Notes under the pieces: model-generated
Told to the model about the DNA's origin: nothing
Databases searched by the model: none
The model's input: the letters and a program-made list of their open reading frames with translations, nothing else
Shown here: in pieces, positions 54,201 to 64,000 of the stretch
Layout: every line of letters starts with the position of its first letter
Numbering within the stretch: position 1 is the stretch's first letter
Program-made: the position numbers and the translations under genes
Assembly (NCBI RefSeq): GCF_022539665.2
Contig: NC_081331.1
Location: 12,928,638 to 12,992,637 of the forward strand
Source of the DNA: Daphnia carinata
Lineage: Eukaryota > Arthropoda > Branchiopoda > Diplostraca > Daphniidae
Reading direction: 5' to 3'
DNA: 64,000 nt

Positions 54201-57200
54201 TTCTCTTTCTGGCTGTATTAAAAAAAAAAAAAAAAAAAAAGATTACGTCCATCATCCTCGACTAGCACTCGCTCCCAAATCACTTACGCTGAGGCTGTGT
54301 GCCTTTGGTTAGCGAAGCGACACCGACTAACGCGATGAAAAATTTAGAACCGTATTGTCCTGCAGCATGTGGCCTCCATACTTTGCCCTAGGAATTGGGA
54401 ATGGTGGACATCAACATAAGCGGATAAAAGAAACGAACCAAGGACCGACTATCTCCCAGTAGCCGAGCGTCCTTCGTTTGCTGATCCAATCAGACGCTAC
54501 TCGCTAGAGGACTGTGCGGGGAGAAAAGCGGAAGCGATGTGACTAGCTAGATACAAAAAAGCATTAAAGAGTCGATTTTGGAACGATGAAAAAGAAAGTA
54601 TGTGTGGCAAAGAGGATCGCAAGTTTAAGCATTCGCGTGGACTGTACGACACGCGCGGGCATAACGACTGCCGTGGGTTTACAGTGCCGCCTACGCGCAG
54701 GCTTGTTCTTCGAAATTTAATAGCTGAACTAGTAAACTGTGGTGGTGAAAGAAAAAAGATTCACACGCGAAAATCCCTCCGTGTGATAAGCTTGAGTGTC
54801 ATCAACTGATTGTGTTGCTTTATTTCTCTTTCGCCAATGATTGGCGCTAGTCAAAACGAATTGTTTCTTTGAATGACTAGCTGAATTAAACGTATAGTAT
54901 CGTCCTAACTTATTACGAGGCAACACGAAAAAGTTTTATCAGATGAGTCGCAGTGAGAAGCCACGTACGAGGGAAAGGGGGTTTAACATCGCAAGAAAAA
55001 AGAAGTTGAGCCGTCGGTCGTGTGGGATGGACCTTTCGTGACATTGCCGTTTACGCGTCGTGGGTTTGCACAGTTTGGTGCGTCGAACGCATTGTATGGT
55101 TTCCCGTTATCACACCGACGTCACAGTGTAACCCATCTTGGAATTTTAGGCTTTATCGGATCGCAAAGCCCACGGTCATCGTTTTGACACGCTCTTTAAA
55201 TTTTGTATGTTAGGGCCTGACCAGGCATGTTACACTTAATGGAATTCACGTGGATAATTCGCGTTTCGATGTTGTTTTGTTGCATATTTCAGGTGACGGG
55301 TGTGGTGGGACGAGCAGAGCTGCTGTCGGCCGCCTTTTCATTGGTAGCTTTCCTTGTTTACAGCAACAGCATCGGTCGATCAGGCAGAACAGGTACCGTG
55401 TTTCCCTTTTCTATATGAATGTGGTTGCCCATTAAATTATTCCTTTTCCCATCCCCACTTCGCTGGTGGGGAACATCATCAAAGTTGAAACAATTCCTGT
55501 TTCCTCTTTGAAAATCACTTTTGTTTGTGTTGCTCCTACGATTTCTATATGGATTCTCGATTGTTTGAATAATTCGACATTAGGATGGAGCGGCCTGGCT
55601 GTAACAATTGTGCTCGTCACCTGCGGCATGCTGTGCAAAGAGCAAGGGATCACCGTCGTAGGCATTTGCCTCATCTACGATCTGTGCATCATCAATAAGG
55701 TAAGTTTGATACGCTCCATTTACATACTATGCATCTGCTAGTTGTACAATCACGCCGTACCTACGCCTCTTTCGGCGAAGCTTCTGTTGACACTGTGACA
55801 GTTCCCTTCGGCTTTTGACGTTCGTTCTTAGGAACTGTTTGAATAAGGGAAGTCAAATGTATGCCTCCACTTGAACTTGTTGCAGTGATACGATCAAGTA
55901 TTTATGGACGTTGGAGTGATCGTTCCTTCGCCGCCAGGGAATGTTCAATTTGCTCACTTAACAATAGCCTATACACACTGCACATGTACACACAGCAGAG
56001 CGAAGTAGAATTCACTTGCTGCTCTCGCTGGGAGCTTTGCTACCGATAACGTTCCGCTAGACAGATGGGAGGGAGGACGAACATGAATAAAAACTTGCAG
56101 GCATAACGGCGCTAAGAGAAACCCTATCAATCAGATTGAACAGCACAATTGAAAAACCTCTTTTCACGATAACGAATTGATGTACCATAACAATAATACC
56201 CTACCGCGGCCTATCAAACGCGCTGCTCTTCGTATTCTGTCGGTCGATAAGCGAAGCAATTATTTTATTTCATTTGAAGTGCAAATTAAATTTTTAATCA
56301 ATCTGATTACCTTGCTAATTAAATCTTAATTTCCATGCAATGTCGTGGAACCCAAAAAAAAACAACAGCTGTATGGCAACCAGTTAATGAAAGTCGTCAA
56401 GGCTTCGCTCGGTGCCGGTGGACAGTTGGCGATGCCCGGGACCAGTTCCAGCCACGTTGGAAGCAAAGCGTTACATCTGGCGGCCGCCAGCTGCGGTCGA
56501 ACTCGTTCGATTTTCCAACGCACTGCTGTCCTGGCCATGTCGACGTTGGCCCTCCTTGGTGCCAGGATGTACGTCATGGGATCACAATTGCCCGTCTTCA
56601 CTCGGTGAGTTTTATTTTCTCAACAGAATACGATTGTTGTTTAGGTAAAAATACATCGATTTTATGTATCTCATTCTACAGGTTCGATAATCCAGCGTCT
56701 GCTTCATCATTCCCTGGCCGTCACTTGACTTACAGTTATCTGGCAGTTCTTAACGGCTGGTTGTTGGCCTTCCCGTCGTCGCTTTGCTGTGACTGGACAA
56801 TGGGCACAGTAGCTCTCGTCGAATCGCTTTCCGATCCACGTAATCTTGCTACTCTACTCTTCTTTTTCATCACTGCCCGTTTTGTGTGGGCAGCGCTGAT
56901 ACAAGGAGACCCGATCATTATCACGGTATGGGCCTAATTTATATGGGTTGTGTTTGTGTGTTTGAAAGATAATGAAAAAGGAGGGAGTCTAACGGCTGCT
57001 TTAATTGAACAGGCATTTTCGTGGATGGTGTTGCCGTTTCTGCCGGCGTCCAACTTGTTTTTTCCCGTCGGTTTCGTCGTAGCGGAACGTGTCCTCTACA
57101 TACCGTCCATGGGCTTCTGCCTCTTGGTCGCCTACGGATGGTCAAAATTAGCAAATTACACTAAACCGAGGTTTGATTTAAACATCACAGTGAAATGAAA

Positions 57201-59211
57201 TGCCCAACTAACATGAGAAACTTAATTTCCACGTATTTCAGCTGGTCAAAAGTGGTCCATCTCAGCGTTGTGTTGCTGTTTGCGTTCCACTGTTTGAAGA
57301 CGTACGTTCGTAATTTTGACTGGGAATCGGAGCAAGCCATCTTCAGTGCTGGATTACGAGTCAATCAGCGTAATGCCAAGTTGTTCAACAATGTTGGTCA
57401 CGCCCTCGAAAGTCAGGCTCAGTATACGGAAGCCCTCGAATACTTCCTTCAAGCCGTCAAGTAAGGCGATTTGTAATGCTGCGTGTCTCACCAAGTAGAG
57501 CCACAAGCAATTCACTGAATCGTGTAATCCTGTATCTCTGATTGATTCACAGGGTTCAAGATGACGACATCGGAGCTCACATCAATGTCGGTCGCACCTA
57601 CAACAACCTAGGAAGGTTCAAAGAGGCAGAAGAAGCTTATCTAAAGGTAACGTTGTGTTCGTTTGCAACCCTACAAGGGCAATTCAAATCTCAAATTGAT
57701 CCCCCGCGAGAAACTTGATATCAACTGGTGTTGGGGTTGTCCTTTAACAGGCCAAATCCTTGCTACCGAGGGCCAAGCCTGGTGAGAGTTACCAAGCCCG
57801 CATCGCCCCGAATCACTTGAACGTGTTCTTAAATCTGGCCAATCTCATCGCCCGCAATGAGACCCGGCTCGGCGAAGCGGACGCTCTTTATCGCCAGGCT
57901 ATTTCTATGCGAGCTGATTATACTCAGGCATATATAAACCGAGGAGATATCCTCATCAAAATGAACAGGTACGCGTATAACGACGTAACCCCAGTTATCG
58001 AATATGATTAAAATCTATCTTTTACATGGGAACATTTTAGAACTAAAGAAGCCCAGGAAGTTTACGAGAAAGCTTTATTCTATGATAGAAATAATCCCGA
58101 TATCTATTACAACGTAAGTATTAATTATCGTCTCCATTGCTATAATCAGAAGCAATCATCAACGAGCATTGTTCGCTTTCAATTACGTTGACAGCTAGGA
58201 GTGGTTCTGTTGGAACAAGGCAAACCAAGCCAGGCATTGGCTTACCTAGAACGGGCTTTGGAACTAGAACCCGATCATCAGGCTTCACTACTCAACTCGG
58301 CCATCGTCCTTCAAGAAATGGCTGCAAACGACAAAAGCCATCATGACGTAAATACCATTAAAAATTTCATTGTCAATGTTTTTTTTTTTTAGCTGTTAAC
58401 TCGTTATTTCATTAAGCTAATATGATTATTTTTGAAGGACATCGATATGGACTCTTCGCAGAATGAAGTCAATGTGGAGGTTACCCAGTGGCGCCGGCGA
58501 GAGGCCACCAAACGTTTAAAACATTTGCTGCAACTTGACCCGAGCAACGAACGAGCTTTGTTTAACCTGGGAATGTTGGCCATGGACAATGGCGACATGC
58601 CGTCGGCTGAACATTTTTTCAAAGTACGTCGACATATGTGTGGGTTTCTTTCCTGTGATTCATTTAATTGAACGTATTTGTGTTCTCTGCTAGGCTTCGG
58701 TGCTACTCAAATCAAATTTTAGATCTGCCCTTTTCAATTTGGCTCTTCTTCTAAGTGACACCGGACGGCCATTGGAAGCGGTACCCTTTCTCAAACAACT
58801 TGTTCATCATCATCAGGATCACATCAAAGGCCTGATCCTATTGGGCGACATCTACATCAACAGCATGAAAGATCTCGAGGCCGCTGAAGGAGTAATATCA
58901 TTTCCCCTTAGAAACTCGAGCGATTATCTAATTGTCTTCTATTGATCTGATTGCAGTGTTACATAAGAATTCTTGAGCTGGATCCAATGAACGTGCAAGG
59001 ACAACATAATCTGTGCGTTGTCTACGTGGAACGAGGAGATTTGAGCGCGGCTGAGAAGTGCTTGCAACAAGCTCACCGATTGGCCCCTCACGAGGATTAC
59101 ATCGTCCGCCACCTGAACATCGTCCAGTCGCGCATTGCCAAGTTGATTGCCGCCCAACAGAAGAAACAGCAGCAACAAAAAAGAGTCGATAAGAAAGACC
59201 AGCATCTCTGA
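24950..59211 (+). CDS. TMTC3: TMTC3, ER O-mannosyltransferase with TPR repeats, 16 exons
   Basis: TMTC1-4 are multi-pass ER glycosyltransferases (GT-C type) that add O-mannose to cadherin domains; loss of human TMTC3 causes a brain malformation. Exons read 24950-25150, 36217-36353, 54104-54185, 55293-55392, 55584-55699, 56369-56604, 56682-56925, 57013-57170, 57242-57460, 57553-57646, 57751-57968, 58041-58113, 58195-58347, 58438-58623, 58694-58891 and 58957-59211, in frame, about 889 residues (human about 914). The first luminal loop holds the acidic pair FVFDDISAI (D35-D36), the presumed catalytic position. Other markers are [50 protein letters not shown] and the DUF1736 stretch ([13 protein letters not shown]...[15 protein letters not shown]). 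TPR units run from about residue 430 to the end. The acceptor of exon 6 is the least certain. TMTC3 fits better than TMTC1, 2 or 4 by direct comparison with the remembered human protein. The tail after the last TPR is short. Confidence 0.96.
26663..26690. repeat. Homopolymer of 28 C
   Basis: Uninterrupted run of 28 cytosines in TMTC3 intron 1. A second extreme tract, 24 G, lies at 28224-28247. Such runs are prone to length error in sequencing and could fold as i-motif or G-quadruplex structures. Confidence 0.9.
28224..28247. repeat. Homopolymer of 24 G
   Basis: Uninterrupted guanine run in TMTC3 intron 1, on the sense strand of the transcript. It could form a G-quadruplex in the pre-mRNA. 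Confidence 0.9.
34410..34453. repeat. CT microsatellite (interrupted)
   Basis: (TC)n with a short TTTC interruption, in TMTC3 intron 1. It directly follows a G8 run. Confidence 0.85.
34573..34755. repeat. Two GT microsatellites
   Basis: GT repeats at 34573-34596 and 34735-34755, separated by about 140 bp of unique sequence, in TMTC3 intron 1. Confidence 0.85.
37956..38044. repeat. TG microsatellite, about 89 bp
   Basis: (TG)n with scattered TCTG variants, the longest dinucleotide tract in the window, in TMTC3 intron 2. Confidence 0.9.
49975..50002. repeat. AG microsatellite
   Basis: Purine repeat of AG units with AAAG interruptions, in TMTC3 intron 2. Shorter GT repeats occur at 42581-42597 and 43989-44005. 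Confidence 0.8.
54186..55292 (+). other. TMTC3 intron 3 (about 1.1 kb)
   Basis: The intron is GT-AG bounded. It contains one A run of about 20 near 54220 and otherwise mixed sequence. No coding resemblance was seen in the short frames inside it. Confidence 0.85.
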
Positions 59212-60421
59212 TCGTTGATCAGTGCCATAACTTCTGTCCCGCCCATTCCCATATTCCACTTCAGATGATTGACGAAGCTCCTTCGACTGAAAGCTCCTCT
59301 AGTATGCTGTGCTTCTAACTGTGCGTGTGTGTTCTGACTGCTAGATTAATTGCTGACATTCCCGGAGCTTTAATCGCGGAAAAAGATTCAAGTCTTGATC
59401 GTTGTTGCGAAAAAAACCCGATCAAGTTTCATATCGCTTTTCGTGTATTTTATCTCTTGATTCTTCGAACTATTATCTACTAATCATGTCCAATCATTTT
59501 ACGAGTACCAGTATTTGCAGATTTCCAGTTGATGAAGCATTCAGGTTCAGTGTGAAGGTGCCTTGATATATATATATTAATGTTGACTCGTGTGTGAGCG
59601 ATGGAGATATGAACGAACAAAGAAAAATATTTCAACCACGCCATTATTTTTGTATGCCCGTGAAAGTGTTGAAGCTTTACTATCATTTGACCGTGTCCGA
59701 TTTTTCCGCGCGAGCTCCGCATATGCCGAGCGCCATATAGATTACTGAAGGAGAGCATGCTTTCTCGTATAGATCACTGCTGAATCGCATGATCTTGCGC
59801 GTTTGGTGTGATTCTCAAGAAGGCCAAAACTGTGATATGAGCTTCATTTATGAAATAATACCCTTTCATCCTCGAATTCAAGGTTGGCTTTTTGGTCGCA
59901 AGTTCAAAGTGCCACTGTGTATTTATCAATTCATCCTGTTGGATTTTCTTTCTCAAATACTAGTTTGTCTATTTTCCCTTTAAACCTAAAAATTCGCATA
60001 TAATTATTTGTATATGTACGTGTAACTGATTTGGGATACAAATTTTTGAATCCGAGATTTATTTCACTTCTTTATTCTAGTGCTCTTTAACAAAACATTG
60101 CTAACTTCTTTTTCGATTTTGATGGAAAACAACAACAAAAAACAGTTGCAGTACGCAGTCAACCCGTAAGCACACATTGCCAAAGGATTTACAGCCCTAT
60201 GAGGAAAGAAATTTGAATCAAACTAAGTAACATTCGGTTTATGACAGTTTTCGGTTTTCGTTTTCGGTTTTTCTGAGATTTAAACAACTAACGTCTTCAT
60301 GAAGTTCCGGTTGTCCAAATTTTTTAAGTAAAAACTCTATGCAATGATGTGACGGGCCAAAGGTTCCCGCAGGGTGATACAACACGACTTCGGGTTGTGA
60401 GCACTACGGTTGTCTATGTCT
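59212..60421. other. TMTC3 3' flank
   Basis: The sequence after the TMTC3 stop codon includes its 3' UTR. No clear AATAAA lies close to the stop, so the polyadenylation site is not placed. Short frames here have no family resemblance. Confidence 0.4.
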
Positions 60422-60501
60422 AAAAAGTTTAATGTGTCACTAGCGCTGTAGCGTACTGGCGCGCTAGTATGGTTTCGATTCGCACTTAATTTTATATTTT
60501 A

Positions 60502-61111
60502 GATTGTTCAAAAACTATAGACTACATAAAAACAACTTCCATATTCGTGTTCCTTGGTTAATTTTGAATTAGAATGATACATAGTTATCTAGATTTAATG
60601 ATATTATTTTTTAATAGGACAAAATTTTAATCCCGAGAAAATAAACCCGGCCTTGTGTTTTTTTTGTTTAATTCAAAAATTATAAGACCAATTAAAAAAT
60701 AAACTTTATATTCGTGATTAGCATTGCATTCTGCATTGAAATCATGTATTTTAAGCCAAATTTGAAATTTGGCCAAAAACGAAAAAGTAAGAAGGCTATA
60801 GCCTTCTCATTTTTTCAATTTTCGTCAAATTCTAGATTTGGTTAAAAATACATTATTTTGATTCGAAATTGATCGCTGGTCACGAAAATCGGGTATATTT
60901 TCATATTGGGCTTATCGATTCTGAATTAACCGTAAAAGATTAAAAGTCGGGCTTATTTTGTTGAGCTTATTTTGTCGTGCTTAAAATTTTGTCCTATTAA
61001 AAAATAATATCATTAAATCTAGATAACTATATATGATTCTGATTCTTAATTTAACAAGGAACACGACAATGAAATTTGTTTTTACGTAGAGTTTATAGTT
61101 TTTGAATAATC
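60502..61111. repeat. Palindromic unit 1
   Basis: Inverted repeat of about 610 bp, with outer ends GATTGTTCAAAAACTATAG and TATAGTTTTTGAATAATC. The centre is the perfect palindrome AGAAGGCTATAGCCTTCT at 60790-60807. The arms are imperfect, with scattered mismatches over their whole length. Confidence 0.9.
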
Positions 61112-61194
61112 AAAGAAGTTTAACGTGTCATGCTGGCGCTGTAGCGTACTGGCGCGCTAGTATGGTTTCGATTCGCACCTAATTTTATATTTTA

Positions 61195-61818
61195 GATTGT
61201 TCAAAAACTATAGTCTACATAAAAACAACTTCCATATTCGTGTTCCTTGGTTAATTTTGAATTAGAATGATACATAGTTATCTAGATTTAATGATATTAT
61301 TTTTTAATAGGACAAAATTTTAATCCCGAGAAAATAAACCCGGCCTTGTGTTTTTTTTGTTTAATTCAAAAACTATAAGACCAATTAAAAAATAAACTTT
61401 ATATTCGTGATTAGCATTGCATTCTGCATTGAAATCATGTATTTTAAGCCAAATTTGAAATTTGGCCAAAAATGAAAAAGTAAGAAGGCTATAGCCTTCT
61501 CATTTTTTCAATTTTCGTCAAATTCTAGATTTGGTTAAAAATATATTATTTTGATTCGAAATTGATCGCTGGTCACGAAAATCGGGTATATTTTCATATT
61601 AGGCTTATCGATTTTGAATTAACCGTAAAAAACTAAAAGTCGGGATTATTTTGTTGGGCTTATTTTGTCGGGCTTATTTTGTCGGGCTTAAAATTTTGTC
61701 CTATTAAAAAATAATATCATTAAATCTAGATAACTATATATGATTCTGATTCGTAATTTAACAAGGAACACGACAATGAAATTTGTTTTTACGTAGAGTT
61801 TATAGTTTTTGAATAATC
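61195..61818. repeat. Palindromic unit 2
   Basis: Near-identical copy of unit 1, about 624 bp, with the same centre at 61483-61500. It is longer mainly through one extra copy of GGGCTTATTTTGTC near 61655-61690. Confidence 0.9.
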
Positions 61819-61901
61819 AAAGAAGTTTAACGTGTCATGCTGGCGCTGTAGCGTACTGGCGCGCTAGTATGGTTTCGATTCGCACCTAATTTTATATTTT
61901 A

Positions 61902-62119
61902 GATTGTTCAAAAACTTTAGACTACATAAAAACAACTTCCATATTCGTGTTCCTTGGTTAATTTTGAATTAGAATGATACATAGTTATCTAGATTTAATG
62001 ATATTATTTTTTAATAGGACAAAATTTTAATCCCGAGAAATAAACCCGGCCTTGTGTTTTTTTTGTTTAATTAAAAAACTATAAGACCAATTAAAAAATA
62101 AACTTTATATTCGTGATTA
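61902..62119. repeat. Truncated palindromic unit 3
   Basis: Only the outer left part of the unit is present. Similarity stops at ATTCGTGATTA, about 80 bp before the expected palindrome centre. About 20 bp further on, an orphan linker piece (CGCTAGTATGGT at 62144) appears, suggesting that the rest of this unit was deleted. Confidence 0.85.
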
Positions 62120-63519
62120 AAAAAACGATAACAAATGCTAGCACGCTAGTATGGTACATCGCAGCCGTGCTATAGCACAATACTGAACGGCTCCCGATGT
62201 TCGTGATTCCTCTCAGATCAGGATTTCACCAAGCTACTGACAAGAATTTTGAATGATTTTTCGTAACAATGTGATTTTAGTATTGCGTGAAGAAATTTAG
62301 GGTGAATAACGAAAAAAAAGTTACTTGAATACCAGGAATAAGCAGAGAAATTTCAATTTCTGGAAATCTCAATTCTCTTGCTAACATACCATCAATCGGC
62401 GCCGTGAGAAACCGCCTGCTGATTGCTTTCACGGACGATCTCTTGGTAAACCAAGAGGAAATAAATGATAGATTGCAGTATAAATCATCCCATTCATACC
62501 TTAGACATACAGTTTTTTACCGTCAGCAGGTATGAAACGCTATTTGACTCACATTTTTGTTTTGTGGAAAACTTCAATGACACTTCTGTAGTTAAGAAGT
62601 ATACCCAGCACACCACTAGAACATACTGGCGTGACGATAAATTAACGAAAAGTAGGAATAAACACAAGTGTCGCAACACTGAAAAGACGAAGTTGAAGTC
62701 GGGTCGTTCAAGACAGACTCGAATTCCCTTATATCTCTTATCGAAAATGGAAAGAGCATTACCAGAGAAGGCAAGACAACAAGTTCAAGCATAACATAAT
62801 GTAAACGGCTGGGCAGATGTGTATTGCCTTGTATGCAACAAACAGCACATATCCAGCTGGAATCACCCAGCACACTGAGAGAAACTCGCGATGTTCTCGT
62901 CCCCATTTTTCTTTTCCAAAATCTTTTCCACGATAAACTGAAAAAGATGACCAATATAGAGGAGGAAACAACAAAATGGAAAAAAACAGAAAAAAAAACA
63001 GAAGGGGACTGTTTCATCGTTGGTATCGATTTTGTTTGCTGGCTTACTAAAGATTTTACCTTTTTTTTGCACAAGACAAATTTAGATTTAAAATAGAAGG
63101 GGATGAAAAGATGGGACATGATGAGGGCCTAACTGTAGCACACGGAAAAACAGAAACAAAAGGTGGCAACACTTGTTCTTCAGTACCGCTGCTTCTTTTA
63201 ATCGCCTTTTTGGTTCTCAATATACAGAAGTCCTTGCCTCAAGTGCTAATAAACCGATTACGAACATTAGAAAAAAAGCTTGTTTCCGTTTTTTTTTAAA
63301 GAGAAAAAGAAATGATCATCTGAAATGAATAAACCAGGAATGTCCCTTGTAAGAGCAGCGAGAGGGAATCCTCAAGTAGGATCAGAAGGGTTTCGCCTTC
63401 ATGTTTTCTTACTCTCGATGGGAAGGGGGCAAAGAATATGAAAAGGTGGAAGTGGCGAAGGAGGCCAAGAGGCAAGGATTACTAGAGCTGAAAAATATGA
63501 ATTTTGAAAATCTTGTCGT
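62120..63519. other. Spacer and probable ARF1 3' UTR
   Basis: This interval lies between the repeat array and the ARF1 stop codon. The right part is probably ARF1 3' untranslated sequence on the minus strand. A 109-codon frame (62465-62794, plus) and a 167-codon frame (62616-63119, minus) overlap each other and match no family I know, so I do not call them. Confidence 0.4.
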
Positions 63520-64000
63520 TTAGCGCGATGCATTCTTCAGTTGATTTGAAAGCCAGTCAAGTCCTTCATAAAGTCCGTCGCCGCTAGTGGCACAAGTGGC
63601 TTGGATGTACCAGTTGCGATTGCGTAGAGAATGGAGCCCAAGTTTGTCTGTGATTTCGGCAGCGTTCATCGCATTCGGTAAATCCTGCCAGCAGGAACGC
63701 GTGTTAGTCAGAGTGCTTCTATTAAATAAATATATATATAGTCTTACTTGTTTGTTGGCAAAGATGAGCAACACGGCTTCACGCAGTTCATCTTCCGCTA
63801 ACATCCTCATCAACTCTTCTCTGGCTTCACCGATACGTTCTCGATCGTTAGAATCAACCACAAAGATGAGGCCCTACATCGTATAGAATATCAGTATTAT
63901 TCTCAACTTTATTTCTTATTTAACTTACTTGTGTGTTTTGGAAATAATGCCGCCACAAGGGACGAATTTTGTCCTGACCACCAACATCCCAAACAGTGAA
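63520..64000 (-). CDS. ARF1: ADP-ribosylation factor 1, 3' part (incomplete at window edge)
   Basis: ARF1 is the small GTPase that recruits COPI and clathrin adaptors to Golgi membranes. Three exons are visible: 63929-64000 (continuing beyond the window), 63748-63873 and 63520-63684. They give the last 120 or so of about 181 residues. Motifs are the G3 box [31 protein letters not shown], the G4 box ANKQD (split by the second intron) and the G5-like CATSG. The sequence is almost identical to ARF1 of other animals (Arf79F in Drosophila), ending SNQLKNASR instead of the mammalian SNQLRNQK. The myristoylated N-terminus and the P-loop lie outside the window. ARF2/3-type class I paralogs cannot be separated from ARF1 in an invertebrate. 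Confidence 0.95.

Larger units (their letters stand above)
60422..62119. repeat. Tandem array of palindromic (foldback) units
   Basis: Two and a half copies of a unit of about 700 bp, with starts spaced 693 and then 707 bp. Each unit has a linker of about 80 bp (containing GTAGCGTACTGGCGCGCTAG) followed by a long inverted repeat. In the inverted repeat the left arm (GTTATCTAGATTTAATGATA) is matched by its reverse complement in the right arm. The two full copies are nearly identical. The structure resembles a foldback element or long-arm MITE that has multiplied in tandem. It encodes no protein. Confidence 0.9.

Noticed and set aside
56335-56937. 200-codon continuous frame across TMTC3 exons 6 and 7
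   Set aside because: It is a read-through of the intron between two real exons in a different frame; the spliced TMTC3 model explains the region.
60440-60500. A functional tRNA gene in the repeat linker
   Set aside because: A-box and B-box-like motifs are far too close and no cloverleaf can be drawn; kept only as a speculative origin of the element.
62465-63119. Frames of 109 (plus) and 167 (minus) codons beside ARF1
   Set aside because: They overlap each other, have composition like untranslated sequence (F/K-rich) and lie where the ARF1 3' UTR is expected.

Overview
This is eukaryotic, arthropod-type nuclear DNA. The genes are split by many short introns (mostly about 60-80 bp) with GT-AG borders, and all proteins are animal-type. 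Small introns together with two tandem scavenger receptor genes suit a small-genome crustacean such as Daphnia, but the species is inferred, not shown.

Layout. 271-7043 (minus strand) holds three head-to-tail metabolic genes: two paralogous scavenger receptor class B (CD36-family) genes and, immediately downstream, a retinol-dehydrogenase-like short-chain dehydrogenase. 8534-14190 (minus) is a complete 24-exon WDR19/IFT144 gene, the intraflagellar transport complex A subunit, with a good RFX X-box just upstream of its start codon. 14191-24949 is a long divergent spacer without a recognised gene. 24950-59211 (plus) is one 16-exon gene for TMTC3, an ER O-mannosyltransferase with TPR repeats. 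Its first two introns (about 11.1 and 17.8 kb) fill half of the window and are crowded with homopolymers and microsatellites. 60422-62119 is a tandem array of long palindromic units. 63520-64000 (minus) is the 3' part of ARF1, cut by the window edge.

Exon borders were read by hand from splice signals, reading phase and remembered protein families. The WDR19, TMTC3 and scavenger receptor models keep frame across every junction and give lengths normal for their families (about 1354, 889 and 488-535 residues).

Functional links. The dehydrogenase and scavenger receptor genes could act together in carotenoid/retinoid or lipid handling. WDR19 (cilia), TMTC3 (cadherin glycosylation) and ARF1 (vesicle budding) are unrelated housekeeping or developmental genes. 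I found no prokaryotic element, CRISPR array, tRNA or rRNA. The most interesting items are the WDR19 X-box, the palindromic array, the one-intron difference between the scavenger receptor paralogs, and the roughly 51-bp gap between a scavenger receptor stop codon and the dehydrogenase start.
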